The notes beneath the pieces are model-generated. The model made no database searches. It was not told the origin of the DNA and saw only the letters and a list, made by a program, of their open reading frames with translations. A program made the translations under genes and the position numbers. Below, piece after piece: positions 11,535-22,551 of a stretch of DNA of 64,000 nucleotides. Origin of the DNA: Doryteuthis pealeii (lineage: Eukaryota > Mollusca > Cephalopoda > Myopsida > Loliginidae); the NCBI GenBank assembly GCA_023376005.1, contig CM042157.1:52881841-52945840 (forward strand), written 5' to 3'. How positions within the stretch are numbered: the first letter of the stretch is position 1; the number at the start of each line of letters is the position of its first letter.

Positions 11535-12247
11535 TAAAAACGTTTTGGTGGACCTGATCATCTGGACCCCCCCCCCATCTAATTTTTTTTTTTCCTTCAG
11601 TGGATTATTATCGATTACACACCAATCTATCAGATTGTAAAAAAAAAATTCTTAAAAGTTCTTTATTTCTTTCACGGGTGCTCATTTCCTTGTATAAGTT
11701 TATAGTAAATCGATCCACCATATCGGAACCGCTTGAACGGAACCCAAATTATTTATTTATTTTCCCATTAAACTAACCCTACCCCTAACCCTAAACATCC
11801 CTAGTTAAAATTAAGTTTTATTACAAAATTTGTGGGTTCTGTTTTTTTCTGGGTCAACGGTATACAGGGTGACCCAGAAAAAACAGAACCCAAATCATTT
11901 ATTCATTTTACGATTAAACTAACCCTAAACCCTAACCCTAGATAGATCCCCATAGTTAAAATTAAGTTTTATTACAAAATTTGTGGGTTCTGTTTTTTCT
12001 GGGTCACCTTAATTTTGACACCTTTGTGCCAGTTCAGCCCAACTGGTAGAGTGGTTCCGATATGGGGGATCGACTTACTATAAACTTATACGGGGAAATG
12101 AGCACCCGTGAAAACTAAAAAAATAAAGAACTTTTAAGAATTTTTTTTTTACAATCTGATATTGGTGTGCAATCAATAATAATCCATTGAAGGAAAAATA
12201 ATTTAGATGGGGGAGGGGGCGTTCCAGATGGTCAGGTCCGCCAACGT
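11535..12247. repeat. Nested hairpin within the left arm
   Basis: 11535-11735 (from AAAACGTTTTGGTGGACC to the TATCGGAACC end) recurs inverted at 12050-12247. Between them a smaller inverted pair at 11825-11895 is built on GGGTTCTG...TTTCTGGGTC and its complement. The segment contains short CCCTAACCCTAA-like runs at about 11775-11795 and 11920-11940. Confidence 0.8.
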
Positions 12248-12690
12248 TTTCAGTAGTTCTTTAAAAAAATTAAGACTTTTTTAGGCATTAGTATTAATTA
12301 CAAAACAACAATTTTCATAAAAGTTAAAATGTCACCTATGAAATCTATATTTAAATATGCCAATTAATAAAGATTAAAATCATAAAACTTAAAATTTAAT
12401 ATGCAAGACAAATTCTGAGGAATATTTTAAATTGTATTTTAAATAATAATTTAAATGTTGGTTGTTATTTGTTTTGTTTTATGGGATATCAACTTATGTC
12501 ATTTTGATAAACAAAGCGCTCAGCATGTATTTTCTTTGTCAATTTTTCGTACTTACATATCAAAAATTCTTGAAATGTTCCAATAACTGGATATTGTCGG
12601 AAATACTTGAAATAAATTAATTGACTACTTAAATCCAGTCGGGCCTTCGACTAAAGATAAAACACCGGATTTTGTCCGTATTAGTAACCT

Positions 12691-12723
<33 letters not shown>

Positions 12724-13282
12724 TTTTTTATCGTGGTTTTAGAAAATAATTAGTTAACGAACCCCTCGCCTCCTCCCAAAAGAAAAACAGTTTCTAAGGA
12801 CATTCGTCAATTTTATTGTTAATTTTAACCCTTTAAAACTCTAACAAAAATTAATAAATGAATTAAAGAATTAAGTCATTTTATTCTAATGAAAATCTTA
12901 GTTTAATTTATACAAATATGTAACCGTAAACTGATTTTATTTACAATTAAAATATTTTTTTAATAATGTAACCATAAAGTGTAAATTTTGATTTTCTACA
13001 ATTTTTATACATTACAAAAATTAAAATTAAAATGAGTGTACTGTACAATTTAAGAATATGGACAAATTAAGTTGGGGGGAAAAAAAAACTTATTCGTATT
13101 ATTGTCTATTTATCGGCTATACGTAGCAGTTTGTTTGTTTGTTTTTAACTCGCTGTAAAAAAATAATTTAATGTATAAAAACACATACAGATTACATATT
13201 CAGAAAGACTATTTCATCTTATTTCTAAAGATATAAATATCTTAAAGATTAGATTCTAAATAGGCGAGAGATTCCGAGCTAA

Positions 13283-13364
13283 CTGGTATAGACTGCACTA
13301 CTTGTATCGCAATAATCACAGCTGCCTGTGATTATTGCGATACAAGTAGTGCAGTCTATACCAG
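13283..13364. repeat. Near-perfect 39-bp-arm palindrome
   Basis: The left arm runs from CTGGTATAGACTGCACTACT to ATAATCACAG. The right arm is its exact complement, with CTGC between them. A third, diverged copy of the arm lies at about 13766-13806, so this 39-bp motif occurs three times within 0.5 kb. Confidence 0.92.
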
Positions 13365-14995
13365 CTATCGAAGCCATTTTTTTATTTTTTAACTTTCTGT
13401 AAAAAATGATTCAATTGATTTTTACTGATTAAGGGATTTAATCGATTAATTAATCCAAAATAACCAAATTTGCGGAACTGTCCGCATATCAGCCCCTCCT
13501 GATAATAAAATATTGTCTCTGCCTGCTTATTGTTAAAGCGATAACAGCAGCGAAGTTTTGATTTTAATGAATTAATTTTGCAGTCTAAGCCGTTCAGCTC
13601 CGAATTTATGGCCTATTTATGGTCCAATCTTTAATAATTTTTATATCGTTAGAAAGATAAGAAAATACTCTTTCAAAATATGTAATTTGTGTGATTTTTT
13701 TATCAATTGAATCATTTTTTACAGCGAGTTAAAAAATTAAAAAATGGCTTCGGATATCCACGCTGCCTATGATTATTGCGATACAAGCAGTGCAGTCTAT
13801 ATCAGTTAGATCGGAATCTCTTACCTATATAGGATCAAATCTTTAAAATATTTATATCTTTAGTAATAAGATGAAATAGTCTTTCTGAATATGTAATTTG
13901 TATGTGTTTTTATAGATTTTTTTTTTTACAGCGAGTTAAAAAAAAAAAATACTACGTATTTAATCGTAAATAACAGTATCATGAAAATCAGTTTACGTCG
14001 TAAGTACGGTTACATATTTGTATAAATTAAACTAAGATTTTCGTTCGAATAAAAATGACTTTTAATTCTTTAATTTATTTATTAATTTTTATTGTTAGAG
14101 TTTTAAAGGGTTAAAAATAACAATAAGATTGACGAATTTCCTTAGAAACTGTTTTTCTTTTGGTTCGTTAACTAATTATTTTCTCAAACCACGATAAAAA
14201 AAAAAAAACAAAGGTTACTAATACGGACAAAATCCGGTGTTTTATCTTTAGTCGAAGGCCCGACTGGAGATAAGTAGTCAATTATTTGTAAGACGAAATT
14301 TATTTCAAGTTTATCTGACAATATCCAGTTATTGGAACATTTTTTTAAAAAATATATGTAAGTACGAAAAATTGTAAGCGCTTTGTTTATCAAAATGACA
14401 TGATTCGTTAGTAAATTACCCGAAAAGTTGATAAAACAAAACCACTAACAACCAACATTTAAATTATTATTCAAAATACAATTCAAAATATTCCTCAGAA
14501 TTTGCCTTACAAATTAAATTTTAAGTTTTATGATTTTACTCTTTATTGTGAAGTCAATAAACATCGCTGAGTTTATAGTGCAACTTTTCAGTTCTGAAAA
14601 ATTGGCATGTTTAAATAGAGATTTCATAGGTGACATTTGAACTTTTATGAAAATTGATGTTTTGTAATTAATATAAATTTTGTAATAAAACTTAATTTTA
14701 ACTAGGGGGGGGTAGGGGTTAGGGTTGGAGGGGGGTAGTTTAATGGGAAAATAAATAAATAATTTGGGTTCCGTTCAAGCGGTTCCAATATGGGGGATCA
14801 ATTTACTATAAACTTATACGAGGAAATGAGCACCCGTGAATACTCAAATAATAAAGAACTTTTAAGAATTTTTTTTCAATCTGATAGATTGGTGTGTAAT
14901 CGATAATAATCAACTGAAGGAAAAAAAATAGATGGGGGGGGAGTCCAGATAATCAGGTCCACCAAAACGTTTTTAAACAATGTTTTTAAAATACT

Positions 14996-15353
14996 AGGTA
15001 CCACCAATTTTACCCTGTGAAATTTAACCCCCCCCCTATATTTAACACTATGAAACTTGCAGAAAAATTAATATTTTCTTGAAAAAATTTTTTCCATTTG
15101 AAAGAAAAAACATTAAATAAACTCCTGATGATTTTTTAACTTTTTTTTCAGCTTACGGAAATAATGAAAAATTATGATTGAAAAACAATGTTTTCATTTT
15201 TGCACTGTTAAATCAACTTAAAATCAACGTAGCTAAAAACAAGTTACGATAAGAGTTTTTTTTAAATTCTATGAAAAATCAATTAATTATAAATAATAAC
15301 AAAATATTTCCGTTTTATTCAAGATGGCCTAAACTGATCAATTGGTGGTCCCT
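14996..15353. mobile_element. 358-bp MITE with 8-bp target duplication inside the palindrome
   Basis: The ends are AGGTACCACCAATT and AATTGGTGGTCCCT, an inverted pair with one mismatch. The flanks are AAAATACT and ATAATACT, an 8-bp duplication with one mismatch. The opposite arm at about 11528-11545 has the uninterrupted sequence AAGATAGTATTTTAAAAACG, that is, the empty site. An 8-bp duplication suggests the hAT or a related superfamily; there is no coding content. Confidence 0.85.
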
Positions 15354-15700
15354 ATAATACTATCTTAGGTTTTAGCAAAAATAGATATTGCAATACGAAG
15401 AATTTAAATTTTCGATTCTCAGCTTCTTTTTAAACTCAACATGCAATTAAGAACTAAATGTGAATTGTTGTCATGTACAAAAAATTTAAAACAATAACAA
15501 ACAAATATACAAACGAATACTTTCAATTTGTTGTATAATAATATGAAATAATTTTAAACTATAAAACAGAAAATACAAATCCTGAAATATACAAATTCTC
15601 AATGATTTTAGTTTCAAGAATTATTTTCCTCTTACCCCCTCTCTAACTACTGTCTTCCACTTTCTCTCTCACTCCCTGGTGATCCAAATTTCATTTTAGT

Positions 15701-15913
<213 letters not shown>

Positions 15914-16002
15914 TTTTCAGCAGCTACCTCTGGTCGGGTTCGAGACCCGAACGAACTTATGCTCGCCAAGTCTCTTACCGATGGGTCCACAAGCAGCTGC
16001 CA
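15914..16002 (-). mobile_element. tRNA-like SINE head upstream of the hammerhead
   Basis: On the minus strand TGGACCCATCGGTAAGAG resembles a tRNA D-arm/box A. It is followed by an anticodon-arm-like stretch and by GGGTCTCGAACCC, a box B with one extra base. The hammerhead begins immediately downstream on the same strand, and a (TA)n tail ends the unit. The order tRNA promoter, ribozyme, simple-repeat tail recalls the Schistosoma SINE that carries hammerheads. The T-arm fits slightly better on the plus strand, so the tRNA orientation is not certain. Confidence 0.6.
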
Positions 16003-16429
16003 AGTATAGAAGGCAAAAATAATCGCTATATTTCCTAAACCGGAAATAAACTCACCAGAGGTCTCTAACTTGTAAACAAGAATTTCTGCTCAACAGAATC
16101 TAAGAATTGCATGGTTGGAAGATGTAGTTGAAGAGTAGTAAAACGTTTGCCTAACTCATCATATTGTGTACATAACTTTTTTTCTTTATGTTGAAACCAA
16201 ACTTTGTATCATAATGATAATCACACATTTTTTTTTATCCAAGCTGCTAATGAATTGCTTTTAGAATCAACATTTTAATAAAATTAATTCAGGGATAAAA
16301 TTTGATTTCTTTATAAGTATATGGTTAATCTTCTTCTTTCTCTGTTTATGTGTGTATGAAAGTATGTTAAAAAAATGTATCAAACGAACAATGACTGAAT
16401 CCTTAATTTTCTTTAAAATACTTACCTTT

Positions 16430-16680
16430 TACATTGAACACACTTATTCCAGCAAATTTTCCATTGGTTGAAGCACTTCTGAAACTCATCTTTTGATCTG
16501 GTGTGTTGCTGCACTTTTAATGTCTTCTGTGTTTTAGAATCTTACCCTTGAGATTAATTTTTATTTTAGGAAACCAGAAAAAGTTGCAGGGAGCTAGGTT
16601 GTCTGGTGAGTATGGAGGGTGCTGCACTTGTACAATCCTGTGTTTTTGCCAAAACCCTCTGATCAAAAACTATTGAGAAT
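16430..16680 (-). pseudogene. Mariner-like transposase C-terminal fragment
   Basis: On the minus strand 16601-16621 encodes HPPYSPD followed by NLAPCNFFWFPK. This is the hallmark block around the third catalytic Asp of mariner transposases (family form HPPYSPDLAPSDFFLFPK), here with one extra residue. A KINLKGK segment follows and then a stop. Further degenerate text resembling the family's terminal helix continues to about 16430. No TIR was found. About 80 residues of a usual 345 remain. Confidence 0.85.
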
Positions 16681-16748
16681 TGACACTGACTCTGTCTAGA
16701 TATCTAGACAGAAGTATAGACAGCATCACTTAGCTGTACACATAACTT

Positions 16749-16749
<1 letters not shown>

Positions 16750-16793
<44 letters not shown>

Positions 16794-16847
16794 TTTTTAT
16801 CTAAAGATCGTCTCGATACTTTTTGATCCTACCTTAATTATATATAT

Positions 16848-16885
<38 letters not shown>

Positions 16886-17002
16886 GCCTCATGGCTAAGA
16901 TAGCAAGCTCACCACAATCTTTTTATCTCCTTTTCCCCCTTTCCTGTACTGTGTGTGTGTGTGTGTATATATATGTATATATATGTGTGTGTGTGTGTGT
17001 GT
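16750..17002. repeat. Poly-T, (TA)n and (TG)n/(TA)n cluster
   Basis: A roughly 38-nt T run (about 16751-16788), TA runs at 16838-16885 and a TG/TA compound at about 16951-17002 lie close together with no recognisable gene between them. Confidence 0.9.
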
Positions 17003-18137
17003 GAAATAAAAAGATTAAAACATTTTTTCTGAGAACGATACATTTTGCGGACCTTCTTTTTTTTTATAAAATATATATGTTATAAAGCAAAGTATTTAAC
17101 AATCAATCACAATTAGATAATAACACTGGGGAACATAGAATTTGGTACCTGAGATATTAGACCTTTTTTTTTTTTTTTTTCCTCTCTTCTCTCTTTCGTC
17201 ACTGCTTATAAATATACCATCAGTTTTTCTTTGTCAGATCTGCTTACTAATATGATATACCCCCCAAACTGTTATGTATAAATCTGGTCAGGCATTGTTG
17301 TCTACAAATCATTGCCTTTTTGATTAATAAAATGGTTTCCTACATTATCTCAAACACTACAGTTGTTAGAAAGAAATGAATATATTCTCATTCGGTGGAT
17401 TGAATATACCTAGAACCAGGTCTAAAAATCTGAGGCACCAAAAAACCTTTTTGAATTTGTTTGCCCCTGCCAAAGTATCTTAACGAAGCTAGCCTTTGTA
17501 TTTTTTTGACTCGAGACAATTTTTAATTCTATTTTATTTTTTTTAATTATGGCCTTATCAATGTTTTTCCTTAGATATAAAGAACTTAATTTGAAAAACA
17601 AAATTACTTTTTAAAGTAACCAAAAATTAAAATTTTGCTTTTTGCTAATGAGGGCATAAATATTCTAAACACTAGCAAAAGAAAAGAAAAAAAGCACCCT
17701 CCAGGCAGTGTAAATATACATTTTTGAAAGATATTGCCTGAGGGGGTGGGAAAATTAAATAAAATAAAATATATTTAAAAAATTAATTACTTACTTAAAA
17801 AGCATCATATTCACTCTGAGCTATTTGTTTTGTTTTACAACAGTAGGGACTACTGTTGTAAAAATATTTCTAAAAATTTCTGATTCAATTATTCAGACTT
17901 TAGAGAAAAATTTAAAAATTGTATGAGTAAAATATATTTTGTATGGATTTCATAGAATTAAATAAGGAACAATATAGATATATAGATTGTTTTCTTAAGG
18001 TGCATATGAATTTTGATTTATTTCTGTTAACTCAGTTTGATTGAAATGATTCAATAATTTAAAAAAGAATTTGTTGATTAATAAGTCAACACTGAAAATT
18101 TCATTAAAATCAGATAATTCCCTGATTTTTTTTTTTG
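17003..18137. other. Non-coding stretch with a 14-bp-arm hairpin
   Basis: No gene seen. A perfect hairpin lies at 17833-17863: TTTTACAACAGTAG, loop GGA, then the exact complement. Confidence 0.55.
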
Positions 18138-18141
18138 GTAA

Positions 18142-19029
18142 TGTTACGTTCACCTATCGCTTCAACGTTATACAATGCTTTTCCATCAGATACCAAAGAA
18201 AAATGAGAGGGTGCATGCAAGACTTGGCAATAGATAACAAGACATAATATTCTTTTCAAGACATTTTATTCAGAAAGTCGAGAACTGAGATGAGGATAAA
18301 ATAGAAATCCCCAGGCTGGGATATATGTAGAGGTATCAGGGAAGAAATTCATCGTTACCCTGTCTGTTATAGTTTGAATGAAATAGTAAGATAGGTTTTG
18401 TTATAGTTTCGGCCCGTAGGTCATAGTCAATTCGAAGATATACATATATATAGTTTTAGACAAAAGGCAATGAGAGCAGGTTGTATAAAAATTCCATGGT
18501 GGAATATATCACTTAACTTTGTTTTAGCGGGTTCATTCTTTTATCTCTGTGGGGTTATATCCGGTGATTTTCCTTTTATTCTTGTTTCGGTCCATATCTG
18601 TATGAATGACTACTCCTGGGTATCATTTCTTTTATGTTGCGTTCTTAACAGTATTAACTTTCTTCATGGGAACGATTTTCTTCCCTCTCCGCCCGAGATG
18701 TTCACTGACCGGGTCCCGAGTGCTAAACTGAAAATGATGATAGGGATCTCTTCCATTCCCCCAAATCGTGACGTCACCTGTCTCCCGGTAAGCTTGGCGT
18801 ACGTGAGTAAAGCAACAAGTGTAGTATCAGTTGTTCGTTTCTCTGCCTTCCTTTTCTCCGCAAGGTCGGCTATGTGCCATGACCTTGCAGGATTATTTGT
18901 TGTTCCGGTAAAATGTCATTTCGACGTTGGGGTCATATTCTGGGATTCTCAACCTCAGCCCTGGCGTCAGAGAGTCTCTAAGAATATTCTAGGAGTTTCC
19001 AATTGTTGATCATTTGATTATACGTAACA
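18142..19029. mobile_element. Candidate solo LTR, 888 bp
   Basis: It begins TGTTACGTTC and ends ATACGTAACA, an 8-bp terminal inverted pair with the TG...CA rule. GTAA is duplicated on both sides (18138-18141 and 19030-19033). GC content is visibly higher than in the flanks, and there is no internal coding region or second copy nearby, so a solo LTR left by LTR-LTR recombination fits. A 179-codon open frame at 18470-19009 lies inside it, matches nothing I recognise and is probably fortuitous. Confidence 0.65.
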
Positions 19030-19619
19030 GTAATTTCTTTTGTTTATCAATCTGGGTTAGTGACTTGTCCCTTATGACCTCTCTTAGACACAGGCATATC
19101 TTGTTAAACTTCTTTCCCTACAAAACATTTCCCTACTAATGATAAACAAATTTTATGAACTGCATATTTGTAATGAAAAAAATTGACATTTTTAATAAAT
19201 ATCAACAATTTAGTAATTTTTCTGTACATAGTGTATTTAATGTTTTTTGTTATTGATTTCTAAGAAGAAACTTTTAACAATGTTTTAAAATTGTTATAAA
19301 AGGGTTTGTTTTAAGTGCATCATAAACCTTCACTTAGCCATTTTTTAGCAGAATTTAATTGTTTAAAATGTATTAAAAATAAATTACATATGTAATATTA
19401 TTTTGCTTTTTTTTACTGATGCTTATTAGGTTACTACTTCTCGACTAAAACAAATTTGACCTTTTTTAAAAAATCAATTTAAATAATTTTAATTTGTTTT
19501 AAAAATGAAAATGAGCACACAAATTGGTAGTACCTAATATAAATCAACATTGTTCTTTATTTTTATGTAGTAATAACATTGACTATAAATTAAATACTCA
19601 TTGATAAACTTAATTCCTG

Positions 19620-19679
19620 AGATGACTGTGACATAGTTTCAGTTAGCGACAAAGAGACTGAATCTCCATTATGTATAGA
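19620..19679 (-). mobile_element. Helitron-like 5' terminus, family H2
   Basis: On the minus strand the end reads TCTATACATAATGGAGATTC after a host A, the A|TC rule. The subterminal text matches the 5' end of the complete element ending at 48371 (shared ATAATGGAGATT, then GTCGCTAACTGAAACTAT-like sequence). The 3' part of this copy was not found at lower coordinates. Confidence 0.6.
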
Positions 19680-19798
19680 TGATACAAGACAAAAGCAAAA
19701 TTACAGTAATAAGTTTAAATGAACAAATGTATCCCAATATAACCTCAGCTTCTAAATCTAGAATAACTTATATATTCTATTTATATCAATTAAAAGAA

Positions 19799-19941
19799 CT
19801 AGCAAGAATATGTGCCCTCCAGGTGCAAGAATTTAAAGTTTTAATGTAATAAAATATTATTTAAAAAAACTTTTTTTAAAAGACAGCTTTTGATATTATT
19901 TAAAATTGTATTATTACGTTAAAATTATTTGAAATAAGATG

Positions 19942-19972
<31 letters not shown>

Positions 19973-20110
19973 ACAGCTTGGATGTTATCTTTTTCCATCA
20001 CTCCAGACTTTCATTGATAAATTTTCCTTATTTAACTAAATTAGCCAGTAAAGAATAAAATTAGTTATTTCTTTTTCTTAATTGGATTTCTTTTAAGATT
20101 TATTGATGGG
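19799..20110 (-). mobile_element. Helitron-like 3' part, family H2
   Basis: On the minus strand it ends with an imperfect hairpin (plus strand GTGCCCTCCAGGTGC, 19812-19826), about 10 spacer bases, and CTAG at 19799-19802 followed by T. The body matches 47733-48050 in order, with a poly-A tract at 19941-19968 expanded. It is truncated at about 20110. Confidence 0.7.
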
Positions 20111-20276
20111 ATTTTTGCTTTATTTTATAAATATTATATATATTGACTCTGTCTTTGCTATTCTAATATACTGATATACTCTTTTTTAATAAATCTAGCA
20201 AACTTTATAAATAATGTACTTGATGGAACAATTGATTCAAGATACTTCTAATAATGAAACCAGAGCAATGTTTATC

Positions 20277-20307
20277 AAAATACAAGGCTGACCCAGCCTT
20301 GTATTTT
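20277..20307. repeat. Perfect 14-bp-arm hairpin
   Basis: AAAATACAAGGCTG, loop ACC, then the exact complement. Its geometry equals that of the hairpin at 17833-17863 but the sequence is unrelated. Function unknown. Confidence 0.9.
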
Positions 20308-20557
20308 AATTGATACAAATTCCACCAGATAAGCTATTTTCCACTTATAGATAATTCTAGGAAAGTTTGATCTTTCTTTTCTATGGTTTTGTACCTGACC
20401 AAGCTAAATAAATATCTACTCCCTTCAAATTTTCATCATTCTATTCAGTATGTGTATCTACTGACAGAAAATACTTCCCTCCTGAAAGGAACAGAACTTG
20501 ACAGATTTGTAATACTCGCAGGGCTACTGCTAAATAAAGGCAAAGGAAAGGGAAAGC

Positions 20558-20562
<5 letters not shown>

Positions 20563-20614
<52 letters not shown>
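20563..20614. repeat. (TA)n microsatellite
   Basis: An uninterrupted TA run of about 26 units, preceded by AAAGGCAAAGGAAAGGGAAAG. Confidence 0.95.
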
Positions 20615-20620
<6 letters not shown>

Positions 20621-21094
20621 CTAACTAATAACTGTCAAAATAGAAGAAAAGAATGGAGGTAGGATGAAATTTAATCATATTTAAAAACTTCTTTTATGAA
20701 TTCATTTTTGCCTGAGCCAAACAAATCTTTTATGTGAAAACTCCAATAACTATTTTGGATGTTTTTCTAAAAGTCCACTAATCAATAAAATTCATTTCTA
20801 TTAATTGATATTTAAAACTGAGAGATTATTTGTAATTAGAAAAAAATCAAACCTGTATCTCTACTTTTATTAACTGTAAATAGTTATTTAGAGTCTAGTG
20901 AATATATTGAAAATTGAGTCTTTAATACAGTTTCATTGTTTAGAACTTTTCATCTTGTGAAATAAAGTCTAACTCTACAGAAATGGTTCATTAGTATTTC
21001 TTTAGTACTAAGCCCTGTTGAACAACTATACTAGTTGGACAGCTCATTACTAATATAGCTTTTCTTTTCAGTCGTGCCATACGAGAAACTTGGA

Positions 21095-21541
21095 TTCTGC
21101 CCTGTCAGTGGAGCTTAAAACAAGCTGACTGTATACTTAGCAAAAATGTAAGACCATCTCCTCCTGGGTATGACACTAAATGGCATCTGATAGTAAGGTA
21201 CCCCTTCATTGCTATTACTCACAGGTCTACTCTGACCCTGTATGGTAGTACTTGTTAGGGTCAAATCTATGGGTCAAATGAATCTGTGCAAATTATTTAT
21301 ATTTTATAGGAATACTTGATGCCATATAACTGTAAATTATTTGTGTTAAGAATAGTTACTTAAAGCCATAATTGTTCTCTAAGGATTATTATTAGTTATT
21401 TGAAACCATATAACTGCAAACAAATGATTATTGAATAGAAATAATTACTTGAAACCTTGTATTTATTAGTATTACATAGAATATCTCAAACCATACAACT
21501 GTATGCTAATTATTTGGATTAGGTAGGAATACTTGATATCA
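21095..21541 (+). repeat. Dispersed repeat R2, long copy
   Basis: It begins near CTGTCAGTGGAGCTTAAAAC and includes CCCCTTCATTGCTATTACTC and GGGTCAAATGAATCTG. It then shows about five degenerate subrepeats of roughly 55-65 bp around GGAATACTTGATGCCATATAA. It parallels 57570-58050 throughout. No coding was seen. It is interrupted at its right end by a SINE. Confidence 0.8.
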
Positions 21542-21551
21542 TATAACCTTA

Positions 21552-21844
21552 TGGATGTGTGTGGTGGTGTAATGGTTAACATCATAAGAAATGAATTTGG
21601 CAAGATAAGTTCAAATCCTGAACTAGACTGTTTGCATTTCACATAGCGCTAATACTCTTGGGAAAGGTATGAATCCAATTATTCTTCCTCCAGCAATGGG
21701 TAAATAGCAGGGTAGACAGAGCTCTTTAACCTTGGTTAGGCAACCAGTCTAGGAGAAGGAAAACTGAATTCAAACTTGTTAAACTCCGCTTAAGAAATTG
21801 ACCTCGTGTCACATCCTGCTTGTGTGGAGAGGTTGGTAAATATC
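21552..21844 (+). mobile_element. tRNA-derived SINE, family I, with 10-bp target duplication
   Basis: Box A-like TGGTGTAATGGTTAACATC and box B-like AGTTCAAATCC lie at the 5' end. A conserved body (GTTTGCATTTCACATAG, GGCAACCAGTCTAGGAGAAGG, GAATTCAAACTTGTTAAACT) and the tail GGTTGGTAAATAT follow. TATAACCTTA is duplicated exactly at 21542-21551 and 21845-21854. The related locus at 58040-58080 lacks a SINE at the equivalent place. Transcription by RNA polymerase III and mobilisation by a partner LINE are known for such elements. Confidence 0.92.
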
Positions 21845-21859
21845 TATAACCTTAAGAAA

Positions 21860-22010
21860 CAACTACACAAAAAATGTAACTATAAATGCACCATGAACAC
21901 AATTTTCTAACTCCTATGCATAAAATAGCTCTGTATAGAGCTATTTTATGCATAGGAGTTAGAAAATTATGTTCATTGTACATTTATAGTTACATTTTTT
22001 TGTGTAGTTG
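21860..22010. mobile_element. Near-perfect 70-bp-arm hairpin MITE
   Basis: The arm starting AACTACACAAAAAATGTAAC folds onto its complement ending GTTACATTTTTTTGTGTAGTT around a 4-nt loop at about 21932-21935. One half of the same sequence occurs at 58078-58135. The very high arm identity suggests a recent origin or template-switch copying. Confidence 0.88.
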
Positions 22011-22235
22011 TGTAGGGTTAACATGTTGTCGAAATCAATCCATCAAATTCTTTGATATTGAACATGAAACTCCATTTTTGCATTCCTTATTTGTACTCCA
22101 TGTTTAAATGTAGATAAAATCTGAGTAATGAAGATTTCAAAACTGCTGGAAAAAAAATTAAATGGTCTCCAGATTGGGTTGTTTTTAAAAAATAGTTTAA
22201 AATAAAAAGTACAAATGATTAGATATAAATGATTC

Positions 22236-22261
22236 TATTATTATTATTATTATTATTATTG
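22236..22261. repeat. (TTA)n microsatellite
   Basis: About eight TTA/TAT units. Confidence 0.9.
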
Positions 22262-22337
22262 TATTGGGTAAGATTTTTTTTTTTTTAGTTTTGGTGATCA
22301 GTGTCTAGGACCAGAGGACACTAAATGACAAGACACT

Positions 22338-22481
22338 TGTAACACTTGCTTGTTTTTAGTAATACTTTTATTTTAGACCTAATGTATCAAAGTATATTGT
22401 GAGAGGTGGGGATTAGCTTGGTTGCTTTTAATGTGATACTACGCATTGCATCAAGTGCAGTATGCATTTGGAGGCATGCAA

Positions 22482-22551
<70 letters not shown>

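Noticed and set aside
15934..15950. A genuine tRNA gene, since TCGGGTTCGAGACCCGA is a perfect T-arm on the plus strand
   Set aside because: No matching D-arm, anticodon arm or acceptor stem on the plus strand; the minus strand has the better box A, so I treat it as a SINE head.
18470..19009. 179-codon open frame as a gene
   Set aside because: Lies inside a candidate solo LTR, has no recognisable domain or splice signals.
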